A DNA stretch of 64,000 nt from Anastatus disparis (taxonomy: Eukaryota > Arthropoda > Insecta > Hymenoptera > Eupelmidae). Below are positions 33,351 to 45,059 of this stretch, one piece after another; position 1 is the stretch's first letter; each line of letters opens with the position of its first letter. Below the pieces are notes generated by a model. It ran no database searches. It saw nothing but the letters and a program-made list of their open reading frames with translations, and was not told the origin of the DNA. A program made the position numbers and the translations under genes. The stretch lies in NCBI GenBank assembly GCA_017163975.1, contig JAFFSR010000220.1, positions 16,634,001 to 16,698,000 of the forward strand, written 5' to 3'.

Positions 33351-36300
33351 ATAATCCCAAAGAAAAAACAATTTGGATTCTAACGCACCATTTAACATAA
33401 ATTTTTCACTTTTTTAAAATTTCACAAATCTAATGAAAACGACAAACTAATACAATATATTTGTTATCCTTATGTTTGCGTTTAGCGTAACTTTGCGTAA
33501 TTAGAAATTCTCGCACGAATCTCTCGAAAGATTCAAGTTTATAGAAGAAGAACGAATAAGCTAAAAACGAAACACATGTGACATTGATAAATATGTCAGT
33601 GTGTCAAATGTTCGTCGATGATTTTTTTATTTTTATTTTAAACACACAGATTGGCGAAAGTTATCACATATGTAATGTTAAAGTATTCTAAAGATGCGAC
33701 TTATTTGATCAGCATTGCTCACCAAGTCTTTTTTTATTGTAGGTGGTTTTTCCTTTTTTTATATATATATTTTTTTCTCTCTTTCTTTATTGCGTTAAAT
33801 TTACATAAGTACGTTGTTATACAAATACTTGATACAAACACTTACATTAATGTACTAGGAAAAAGAGGTTACAAGAATAAACTAATGATTTCAAAACTTT
33901 TATATTTCTATTGAATTTTATGTTAATCTTTTTAAAATTACATATTAAAATACCGACATTCTACATCCTAGTTGGTTTATTGAAAAAAAAGAAAAGAAGA
34001 AGGAAAAAAAAATCTCTTTTACACAACGTTTCTACAAGTCGTAGGAATTACTTTTATTGTTTCAATTTCATTTACAATTTAATGATATAATTATGAACTT
34101 TCTAATATTGATTGTGTAAAGTGTCTATCTTGTGACTTACATATTTTTATTTACAGTTAAATAATTGGCTAATTTTACACACGTCCGATTTCGTTGAACT
34201 TTAACGAGATTTTATTTGTTCACCAACGGAAATATACATATTCTTTTTTTTTGTGATTACGTTTTTAAATCGATTAACCGGTTAGCTTAGTTCGTAAATC
34301 TTTATTGCCATTAATGTTGGGTATTAATGTGATAGATATGGTATGCGTAATAGAGATGTTGAATTTTTCAAATCGGTTAATATTTTAAATGTATTATTCA
34401 TTGGTTTAAAATTTACTATGTTAGAAGTTATTTGTAGTTTTTGTCTAAACTTGAATAAATCTCTTTTTTTTAAATTTTTTTAATTAAATTTCTTTATTAA
34501 ATATTTTAATGAACAGTGATTTAACCCATTTTAGAAAATATCATGTATTGTAAAACAAATTCACTAATGAACAACAAAATAGTTTAATATAATCTCATAA
34601 TAATATAGGAAACTTAAAATAGAATATACATCGCAGATTTTAATAATCAAATTCTTTGAAATATTGAATAAACTTATGTAATTTGCAATAAAGAAATGCC
34701 TCTCATTCTCGTGAGTTGAATTACGTATAGGTATGAATAATAGTGAGAGTAAGAAAGAATCTATGGTTCAAAGTTGCCAAGCATGCAAAGATAAGCAGTA
34801 AAAAAAATTTAATACGTTTCTAATGGAAGTCAAGTACACGAAACTTATACAAATTCCATGTTTTTTTAAACTTATGTAATCCGACGATTTTTTGTTTATA
34901 AAGTTGTATTAAAAAATTGCTGCATAGAATTTTTGATAGGAATCATTTGTGTTTGAAAAACTTTAAAAATGTGCAAAAGTATTTAGAAATTTTTTTAAAT
35001 ATTTATTAAAATAGGATAAGTATGAACAAAACTATATAGTTCGAATTATTTTTTAATAACTTTTAATATTTTTGAAAAAAATTAAACTCAACGTTAAACA
35101 AAAGTTATTTTTACCGGGGATGTTAAAATTAGTTATTTGGCAATAACAGGAACGTTTATATATACAAGAATGAGTTTTAATATTATAATTTACAACAATT
35201 TCAAAATATATTTTATACGATCTTCAATTATTATTAATTAAAACAAAATAATTCCTGATATTTATTATACATAATACAGTATTTTGCATTAGTTATCTTA
35301 ATCCTTTAAGAAATTCGAATTTAAAATTTTTCAAAATGCTTCGTTACGTGGTACATCATTCACGACGATTATTCAAATTTAAGAAAACGAAATCTTTCCC
35401 TCTATAAATCCCATAGCTTGCACGAACAAAAAAAAAAAAATTTTTCAACTTCCCCCATAGAAGATTGCAGCACTGATTTTCGACATTATGAGTCTGTATA
35501 CACGAGCTACTGATGAGAAACTTTGGCAAAATTTATGCACGCGGAGGCGGTTATAAGAAAGAGCGGCATAAGTAAAAGCTATCGCGGTATAGATATATCT
35601 TTGATGTAATCTTGTTTACGATTTGTACTATACGTATATATATACGCTATGATTTATGTTAAGTAGAACGATTTTCGAGATATATTGACGCTGAACGCTT
35701 AAATATTTAGAGTATTTTTAACGATGTCTGTTAAGATGCTTTTTTGAGGATATTTCGAAAAGAGAATTTTTTCAAAATGGATTTCAACACTTTATTAAAA
35801 TGCTCTATTAACATAATTTATTATGTACTTTTACATAATTTTATTAGAAGTGTTTAAAGTTGATTATATTTCCAAAAGCTTATGCATTCTTTTTTTATAT
35901 TAGGTTAAAATAAAGTAGAAATTCAAATAAAAGCTTATAGCTTCGGTTAGTTATATTTTTCATCATGCATAAAATAGAATGAAAATAAAAATTAATATTT
36001 ACTTTTCATCGTAAAATAAACTTGTGCATTAAATTTAATGTATATTGAATCTTCGGGTAATTCAATCGTTTTCTATCAATTCACACTTTACTCTAATTAA
36101 AATGCTCGTTTCGACATCCAAACATAAAGTTTTTCCAAACGAGTAAAATTCAATCCAACAAAGTTGAAATTTTCTCACGTTTCTTTAAAGTTTATGGTTT
36201 GGTAAATAACTTTTGCCTATCCGATATAATCTTACGTTTTACAAGAATGGAAGAATCCAAGAAAAATCTTGCTATGAAAGACTCATTTTAAATGATTACT

Positions 36301-36659
36301 TTGAGCATGTAAATTCAACATTTACGTCCATAAAATAAGTTGGATTTCATGATTTGCAAAAGGATTTTAGTATTTACAATGGGCATTTTTAATGAAAAAC
36401 GTATTGATTTACTTTTATTTTATTCTAAAGTATAAATCGAAATATTTTCTTCAAACTCCTTAAATATGTGTAGGAAACTGAATAAGCGTGGACTACCATA
36501 TGAATAGACATATAAAAGTGTTAAAAATTTTCACATACGTAACACCAATCTATTTATATTTTCATATTTAAATTATGACGTTTCATAAATATTCTATTTA
36601 TAGAATTAATTTATTTTTTATTCAATGAGTTTAATGCATTTATATACTATTTTATTTTT
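33351..36659. other. gene-poor stretch
   Basis: No exon recognised. A GC-richer patch at 35480-35620 lacks a convincing frame or fold. From about 36530 the sequence resembles 39660-39785, the shared 3' flank of genes C and D. Confidence 0.55.
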
Positions 36660-37418
36660 TCAAAGGATATTATGATAAGAACGACATTTTACTAAGGTAA
36701 TATTTTCTGCATAAAGTTCCGTATACTCGAGAACGTGAAGACCTGGTAATGCATATATAGGTAATCCTTTTAGATCTGGATAAAAATCATCGTTTTGATA
36801 AATTCCCTAAAAAGAAAATTTAATTCATGAAATGAGAATTAATATTTACAGGTATAGATAGTGAAAATACATCGAATGTTAAAAATTGTTAAACCTTTTT
36901 TGGTGGACATTCGTTAACGTCTATTCCGATATTCTCAAATATAAGGTCTAAAAGATATTTTTTAAATTTCCCATCACAGAGATTCACATCAAATGATATT
37001 CCAGTTGGAACTTTATATTGACCAAACGCACGACCCCAAACTTCCATTTTCACCTAAAAATGTAATTTAAAATATTAAAAAATTTGTACACAACAAAATT
37101 AATTATAGTTGTTCATATACAAAAATTTCTTTTGGCAGATCATTTATTATATCCATTCTTATTTTCATCGTATTTTTTCCATTGCTATTATAATTTATCG
37201 AAACTTCAAAAGTATCTTCGTCAAAATAAAAACCATTTACATAGTCAATAATCACATCTTGAAGTATGATTCCATGTTCACTTTCCTAAGAAAACATAAT
37301 GTGTAGATTCTACATTGACAATAAAAATTTTTACAGTAATTATATCACTCACTTCACATTTCACGTAGAAAATTTGATAAATGTGAATAATTAATGCAAC
37401 TATTGTTAAATAATGCAT
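36660..37418 (-). CDS. DUF1091/MD-2-like secreted protein C (four exons)
   Basis: Exons on the minus strand: 37418-37353, 37285-37121, 37053-36895 and 36806-36660, all introns phase 0, 178 aa. Residues 1 to about 20 are a signal peptide. The rest reads as a beta-rich secreted domain with Cys103 (NLCDG), Cys126 (ECPP) and Cys171 (VKCR). The pattern C, then about 22 residues, then CP, then a YxLPG-like turn resembles insect DUF1091 proteins, which are linked to the MD-2-related lipid-recognition fold; this is recognised by pattern, not by search. Paralogue D, 3.1 kb away, has exons of equal length except the last. A lipid or hydrophobic ligand would fit the family but is not shown here. Confidence 0.78.
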
Positions 37419-37512
37419 ATTTGCGATCACAATATAATTAGTTAAAGTGAATTTTTAAACTTAGATTATAAAATTGATTCAAATAATGAAATTTTTACAG
37501 ATACAGATGATC

Positions 37513-37546
37513 AAGTGACTATTGAAATAGATAGAAAACATTTATA
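37513..37546 (-). promoter_or_regulatory. gene C core promoter: TATA box and initiator
   Basis: On the minus strand TATAAA (37546-37541), then TCACTT with its A at 37516, 30 bp downstream. The position matches the TATA and TCAGTT of gene D. Confidence 0.55.
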
Positions 37547-38711
37547 CCCATGAATCGTGTTAGAACAATTGATGCTTATACATTTAATTTTTTCAATACA
37601 TCTTTTTATCATTTTATTCATTTTATTAGTACTTAGAAACTTTTATTGGTACTAAATATAACTATATTAATTATGCCTATTCTTCCATTCGTAGATTTTT
37701 AATGATTAAATGTTTATATAACTTCATTACCTGGTATTGTCATTTCAGTTAAGTTTTTTTTATATCAATCTTCCGGGTTTCACAAATGGTACATTCTTCT
37801 TCTGTGATAAGAATGATGCATGTCACGTTCCTTTCCATTAAAACTTTAAATTTTGCTGATTCAAATTTTTTCTTTTAAGCTGTGTATTTTTCTGGTTCCA
37901 AATTTTTACCAATGAAATGTTCATAGTTCTCGTACAACGCTATGTCCATATTGTTCCAATGATAAATTTATCAGGCTCAAATTTTTTACAGAGGGATCCA
38001 GATTTTTTGCATGTTTAGAGAATACTCCAATGACTCTAGTGCCAATATATTAACAGCGTTATTTGATGGCGCATAAACGAGAATTTTTTTATCGATATGC
38101 AGTAAAATTAAAGGATACCAAATCTTTGATCATATAATTAATATAATTCCATTTTTTGAGGGTTTGAATAATTGAACACAGTCAGAGTTCGTGAAACACA
38201 TTACTTCTTATTATATATTTTTATTAATATGATCTTTATATACTGCACTGTTCACAAAATCACTTACATCACATTCTCTTCGAAATTACGTATAAAGTGT
38301 TGACTTTACAATATCCATAAATTTATCTTTTAAAAGCAGATTTCTCTTTTGGCTTTTGTTTATTATAAACTGTTTTATAGAATCTACACTTGACTCTCGA
38401 TATATTTTCAAAATTTAAACTAGCCAGACATTACAGGCAATAACAACATTCAACGCACTTTAATATTTTAAAGGTTTTCAGAAAACGATATTCAGATATA
38501 TATTCAACGTGTGCTAAATGACAATCTATAGTATGCAAAATATTTTCTAAGGCTATAGATATCAAACTATGTTTAAGCGATAGTGCAAGTATAAGTTTAT
38601 CTTCTGCTCTTAAAAATCTTTCTTTATTGAAAATTTCATTATTGAAAATAATAAATTTGTGGAAATGTGACGCTTAAATTTTCCAAGTAGATTCGCAAAT
38701 CTGTACTATTT
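37547..38711. other. upstream flank of gene C, then no gene seen
   Basis: Similarity to the region upstream of gene D (40700-40915) extends to about 37755, ending near a shared CGGTATTGTCATTT-like block. Nothing recognised beyond that. Confidence 0.55.
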
Positions 38712-38725
38712 AACGTGCATTTGAA

Positions 38726-39204
38726 CCGACATATTGGTCAGACGGTTAGGTCCATGTCAAGTAATTTCTAAAATTAAGCCGCATTGAGCTCGGTTAGTAT
38801 CTGGATAGGTGACCGGTTTTTCACCTTGATCGGAGAAAGCCGGCTTAATTTGGACTTACTTTGTGTGACGGTCACTTGGGTATGCTAACCATTCGACGAT
38901 GGGAACGAGAGGTGTATCAAATATGGTACAGAGAATCCTTGTACAAGGGTACCTAATATCGAATTTGTAATATACACCGACCCATTCTGGAGAAGGTTTT
39001 TCTTATAAGGATTTACCCCACTGGGTTTGCCGACACGTTTTCTTTCCTCCACAGGCAATACCCTGGATGAATTTGCAATGAGATGGGCTTAGGGTGGGGC
39101 TTTTCAATAGGGTGAGGAAGGCATGCCTCTGATGTAATGTGATTAACAGATGTCGGAGAGTTCAACCGTTATGGAAAAAAGGGAAAGGGGTAAAATAGGG
39201 GAAA
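38726..39204 (+). mobile_element. 5S rRNA-derived SINE (SINE3 type)
   Basis: The 5' part carries the internal promoter of 5S rRNA in order: box A AAATTAAGCC (38771-38780), intermediate element CGGTTAGTAT (38791-38800) and box C CTGGATAGGTGACCG (38801-38815), at the right distance from the start for a 5S head. A non-5S body of about 370 bp follows, GC-richer than its surroundings, ending in an A/G-rich tail. Near-identical 14-bp direct repeats flank it: AACGTGCATTTGAA (38712-38725) and AACGTACATTTAAA (39205-39218). No open frame of note. It lies between genes C and D. Confidence 0.82.
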
Positions 39205-39218
39205 AACGTACATTTAAA

Positions 39219-39785
39219 TAATTTTTTAATAAATATTTCTTTTGTTGAATATACGTAACAAATTAGATGAGATATGAAAACATTAGTTTTTATTACTGAT
39301 ACTACCCAAATATATATTTCACTATATCTTTAGTTTTATTATTAATGTTAACACCTCAATACAAAAGTAATAAGAAAATTTAAATATTTATTTAATTGAC
39401 GTTTTTAAATAAAATCATAATAATTAGTAGGAAATTTTTATAATATATTATTTAAAAAAAAAAGTTGAAAAAATTTACTAAGTTGAAGCGTTTTTCTATA
39501 GTTAATCAAAAATATACAGTAAAATAAATAAATAAAAAGTATCATGTAGTCCACCGTCTAAAGTAAATAACCGTAACTCCAATGAAATTTCAATGTAATT
39601 AACCACTTTTATTTTTTCGATGACAGTAGTAATATATTATAAAAGTAATTGAGAGATGTTTTAATATACGTGATGTGAATCTATATACTTTTTCATATTT
39701 TATTTATAATATTTCATAAATATTGTATTTATCGTTTAAATTGTTTATTTAATTATTTTGATGCATTTATTAGTATTTCATTTTC
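39219..39785. other. 3' flank of gene D
   Basis: AT-rich. The part from about 39660 resembles the 3' flank of gene C. No other feature. Confidence 0.55.
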
Positions 39786-40554
39786 TTAAATAATATGATG
39801 ATAGCAGCGAACCTTTATCAAGCTAAGATTACCTGTTCCATAAACTTCTATATCAGCAAGAGTATGAAAACCTGGTAATGCATATATAGGTAATCCACTT
39901 ATATCCGGATAAAAATCATTGTTTTCATAAATCCCCTAAAAAAAAGTACATTGAATCGATTAAAAAATAATTTAAATTTATAAACATGGAATAAATATAA
40001 TAAATTTCAATGATTATCGAACCTGTCTTGGTGGACATTCACTCACGTCTACTCCAACACTTTGTAATATATAATCTAAAAAGAATTTTTTTAATTTACC
40101 ATCACAAATGTTCACATCAAGTGATATTCCAGTTGGAACTTTATATTGACCAAATGCGCGACCCCACACATCAATTTTTAACTGGAAATTAAATTTTATA
40201 TTAGTTAAATAATATGAATTTTAGAAAATAAGCTATATGCATTATATTTATTGACTTACAAAAATATCTTTGGGCAGATCATTAATTATATCCATTCTTA
40301 CTTTTATTGTGTTTTGTCTATCAGAATTGTAATTTATTGAAACATCAAAAGTATTTTCATCAAAATAAAGGCCGTTTACATAATCAACAATTAGATCTTC
40401 AAGAAGAATTCCATGTTCACTTTCCTGAAAAAGCATAATTGTAGATTTTACATTGACAATTAAAATTTTTTACAATTATACCACTCACTTCACTTTTTAC
40501 ATGGAAAATTTGGCTTATGTTAATGATTAATGCGAGTATTAACAAACGTCGCAT
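39786..40554 (-). CDS. DUF1091/MD-2-like secreted protein D (paralogue of C)
   Basis: Exons on the minus strand: 40554-40489, 40424-40260, 40181-40023 and 39935-39786, all phase 0, 179 aa. It has a signal peptide of about 20 residues, then the same layout as C: DYVNGxYFDE, RMDIINDLPK, VWGRAFGQYKVPTGIS, Cys103 (NICDG), Cys126 (ECPP), LPIYALPG and a late Cys174 (VRCY, three residues further than in C). Exon lengths 66, 165, 159 and 150 nt compare with 66, 165, 159 and 147 in C. Substitutions are spread along the protein and the frame is intact throughout, so both copies look functional. Role unknown; a secreted ligand-binding protein is the family-based guess. Confidence 0.8.
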
Positions 40555-40656
40555 GTTCTTCAACGTATAATACAACTTTTAACTTATAAGATCTAATTTA
40601 ATATTTAAATTATAAGTTTGATTAAAAAACTTTAATTTTCACTAACGTAAAGGATG

Positions 40657-40692
40657 AACTGATCGTCAAAATAAAAAAAGAAGATTTATATA
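40657..40692 (-). promoter_or_regulatory. gene D core promoter: TATA box and initiator
   Basis: On the minus strand TATATAAA (40692-40685), then GATCAGTTC with the initiator A at 40660, 32 bp downstream. The 5' UTR would be about 106 nt. Confidence 0.62.
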
Positions 40693-41066
40693 CATTACTG
40701 ATGGAAGAATAACTGATATTCGCATTTTGTTAATTTATCCATATATTGTTACGTTCATTTTATTGGTATTTATAAACATATATTTCATTCTCACAATCAA
40801 CTAAATTACATTATATATTATTTATGTCTATTCTTCTACGTGCATATTTTTTATGATTGAGTGTTTGAATAACTTCGTTACCCGGTATTGTCATTTTAAT
40901 AAGGTTTGACATCGTAAAAGTCATCATTGATAATGAATGATTTTTTCTTTTAATTTATGCTACAATTTAAAATAATTCGAAATATGTTTAAATTAATTCA
41001 AAAGGATGGATGAACTGATTGGTTTATTATTCAGCATAAAAATTTTAATTTAAAAGCATATAATTG

Positions 41067-41260
41067 AAGGTCTTCAGTGGCTCAGTCGGTAGAGCGATGG
41101 GTTCGTATTCTCGAGGTCTCGAGTTCGAATCCCGCTCGCAGCAACCGAAATGATACAAGCACCGCTATACATTATATATATGTGCTTTGTTCACAAACAC
41201 ACTGATGACCTCCGTCGCTAATTAGTATCACAATGATAGCATAAATACAGAGACGTTAAA
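41067..41260 (+). mobile_element. tRNA-derived SINE, copy 7
   Basis: Complete copy: head GAAGGTCTTCAGTGGC, A box TGGCTCAGTCGGTAGAGC, B box GAGTTCGAATCC, middle and hairpin tail to GAGACGTTAAA, followed by an A/T-rich run. Confidence 0.93.
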
Positions 41261-44200
41261 TTAAATTAAAAAAATTAAAGAATAGAATAATAAGAAATTA
41301 TGTGATGAATATTGCTCTTATATCTTACAGAACTGGATAAAGCAAATTTTTTTACAAAATATTTATATCAATTTAATATAAAAATAAACATTTTTCAATT
41401 TTCAAATTATTAAGTTATTAAACTTTAAAAAATAATAAAAATTAATTTTCAACTCATAGAATATAATTTTCAATACATTATCAAGTATAAAAAATGAACG
41501 AATTAATTATTTAAAATAAAACAAAATTCATGGCATATAAATTTTCTTAAAAGTCTTACGCTCCATATCAGTTTCACTCGTGATTAAAACTCTCACGGAA
41601 ACCGGATCATCATTTCTTTCCTTTTTATTTTTCTTTTAATTTTTTTTCTTTTTTAACATTTCAAACAAACGTAATGTAATGCTAAGAAGGAAAGATTGGA
41701 AATACAATTTCGCATATTCCACATCGGTGTACTGACCCGCTTTCTGCTTCCAGATATCCTTTATTTCATAAGACGCATATAAGAGAGTCCCCGCGCAAAA
41801 GCATACGTATATATATACATACGTGCATCGTCTTGCGAGCTCACGTGAGCTCCTTGTCTGAAGCAAATTCATCGACTGTATCTATCATCGAGCGTGTGCA
41901 TGTATACTTGAAATACGAAAAAGTTTACGTACATGCATTGTATATACGTGTACGTTTATATTATGTTTAAAGTGTTGCGGTGTGCGTCGGTTAACATGAT
42001 TTTCGCGAGCTTTGAGATATGCTTAAGTAGTACGTAAAATCAGAATTTTTTTATTTTCAATGCAAGAGTTGTTGCATTATTTAGCTTTTATAAACATATT
42101 GAACAATTTTTCAAATAACTATTTACACACCATTTTAGTACTTTTATTACGAAGTAAATAAATATCTACGTATCTGCTTAATAAAATAAAACTTGGCTTA
42201 GACGATAAGATTTTAGGTGTATAAAAAAATTTTTATTTAATCTTTTTTTACTAAATTCTTATTTCAGGTTTTGTATCTAGCAAAACAGAAATTATCAATC
42301 TAAAATAAAAATCTAAATATCTATGTATCGATTCAACCCACATGCAAATCTGCTCTAAATGTCAACAGCCTCGATTTTCAAAGATTTTCAAAAATTCAAA
42401 ATTTGAAAGTGAACACGGAACGATCCATATATCTCCCGTGCAATTATTTTTTCTTCTTCTTCATCGTCATCGCATAGAAAAAAAAAACTCGAACAGTTGC
42501 GGGTACTGCAGCTTGCACAATACGCAAAACACGCGCGCACACGAAAAGTACAAAGTACATTTTTATATATTGCCGATTGCAAAGCAAAAGAGGAAACTCA
42601 CTGACGCGAACGATCACCTACCAGTTTAAACGTGCATGATACAATAACGAGATATAGAAAAAAAAACGGAAGAATCATTGTAAACGTTATGGGCAACTTG
42701 TAAGTATGCATGTCTTTGTAAAAAAAAAAGTAGAAGAAAAGAAAAGATAGGAACGAATAGTTAGGTTTGCTGCTCTGCTTACTTTGCGAGTAAATTTTTC
42801 ATTAGCGTAGCAGATAATACGTAATGATTTTGTAATGAAATCATCAAAAGTGCATTGTTCGTTACATCTTAGAAAACAAGATAGAGCGAGTATGGTTTTT
42901 TCTTCTTCTTGATTCTCTTTTCCATTGTACCATTGTGATGTATGAGTAATGAGGCAAAGTTTAAAAATGTGATCTTGATTTTTAATACGGTTGATTCTTA
43001 TGAGCTTCGTTTTATTATTTATGATTTTATAATAATAGATTTATATAAATATGCTTTTTTTTTTATTATAAATAATCAAGTGCAAAAATAGAACTTTTAA
43101 AATCAGTAATTAATTGTTTATTTCTCATTGCCCATATTCATTCGTGTTTACAAAAAATTAATCACGTAATTATACGTCTAATGACGTTATAAGGTGAAGT
43201 TAAAATTTTTATCAAGGTCTTTTTTAACCTGCTTGTTTGTTGATCCAAGTCATTGAACCTCATTTTTTTCTTAAGTAATTATTAAAATTTTGTGGTCACA
43301 AGTTATGCCACCCGCATGAATAAAAAGTTGAAAAAAAAAATATCTTTATGTATACATAAACGTGGAAAAATGACAAAACGAAACCACACATTATTATTAT
43401 TGTAACCATCAATTTCAAGAATTTCGTGTATAATTTTTTTTTATGCTTTTTTTTTGTTTCTAGCACAACATGAAACATTTTACGCTTTCGTTTAAAATCG
43501 CAAAATCTTTTGCTAGTTACATGGTTTACTTTTTACATATTTTTTTTTTTACAAGATCGTATTAAACAAAATTTCACTTTTTTAAATTTTTATGCTTTCT
43601 TGAGTATTTCCAAAAGAAAGTGGATGAAACTTTGAGATTTATACAGAAAAAAAATTAATTATTCATTACTTCATATCGCGATTTTTCCTTTTATGATATA
43701 ATAAAGAATATTAAAATTAAACAGTAAAAAAAATTAAAAGTAACATATTCAACGTAGTTATGAACGTTTTGAATAAAACGCAAAGAAAATTATTAATGCC
43801 ACAATTTCAAAAGCCTCAAATAAGGCAAACGAATAACACTAAACTCTTACATAATCAAACAAAAAAAGGATAATATAATGGTTAAAAGAACATGCCCTTA
43901 AAAAGCACGTATAATAATATTGTCAGCCTCTTACATTGTAGTTTCACGCTTTTTTTTTTCATTATCCTGTCATAACACAGACCCGAGATCATAAGTTCCA
44001 CGGTCTTTTGTATAACTTTATAACATTAAAAAAAATAAGAGAGAAAGATCTTGTCTTGCTGATAATAATATAGACAGTTGTTTATTGTGCGTGTATAATA
44101 GTTAGCGCCTTTAGGTGATGTTACTGAACTTTAATGTTGTTAGAGATTATAAAGACTTGTTTTATGGCTGATATCTTGCGAATAGGTGATACTTGATATT

Positions 44201-44908
44201 GTATTTATTTTAAAGATTTATTGAATGTTACAGAATGGTTTTATAGCGATAATTTTTTTTCAGTGTGTAGTGAAAATATTTTATACTTGTTATTTATTTT
44301 TATGATAATTTGTATAACAATATAAATTTAATAAATATTTATACGATTACTTTGAAATATGTTTATTTGTCGTGTAAATGTACTAGCTAATGTTAAATAT
44401 TAATTGTTAACCCTTTTTCCATATTTACATTACAAAATTAATCTTTTTTGATTTACCTATAAAACTTTAATACCTTAACTTTCATTTTCAAACTCAAAAA
44501 ACTTGAAGTAAGACAACAATGGTGTAATAGAAGCACGAAATATCGTGACCAATCTACAAAAATCGTAGTAAAAATTGAGGTAATTTTTCTTAACTTGGTA
44601 CTTTCCTAAAATAATTTATCGTTCACAATAATAGTAAAACCAAAAACTTACAAATTTTATTGTTTTTTTGAAATATAAATTTGGTCATTAAAAAATGTAA
44701 CTTCATTTTAAATATCGGTCATGATTGTGTTTAACGTGTGGGTCTTACCAGACTTGTCCGTTACTACTGAACCAATATTCTTTAACAGTTAAAATTACAA
44801 ATCAACAAATTATATAATTACACACTATTGTTTTTAGAATAAAAATTATATAATGGATTTTAAATTATTTTTATAAAATCAAAATAGACTCCATTGCTCG
44901 TGACAAAT
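41261..44908. other. gene-poor stretch
   Basis: No convincing exon. GC-richer patches at 41540-42000 and 42340-42640 contain short open frames on both strands without recognisable domains. Confidence 0.55.
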
Positions 44909-45059
44909 AATAATTTAAGAAGAGTAATTAATTGATCCCACACGAGCCAAACTTCAGTGAAAAACTTTATTTACAATAAAGCCAATTTATTGTAAATAAA
45001 GTTTTTAATTGAAATTGGGCTCGTGTGGGATCACTAAATTACCTTTTCTTAAATTATTT
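44909..45059. repeat. ~150-bp hairpin (MITE-like)
   Basis: Inner arms GATCCCACACGAGCC and AAACTTTATTTACAATAAA face GGGCTCGTGTGGGATC and TTTATTGTAAATAAAGTTT. Outer arms AATAATTTAAGAAGAGTAATT / AATTACCTTTTCTTAAATTATT are imperfect. The fold is nearly continuous. Confidence 0.75.

Noticed and set aside
38726..38845. A genuine 5S rRNA gene
   Set aside because: Only the internal promoter blocks match. The rest of the 5S sequence is not there, and target duplications flank a longer unit.
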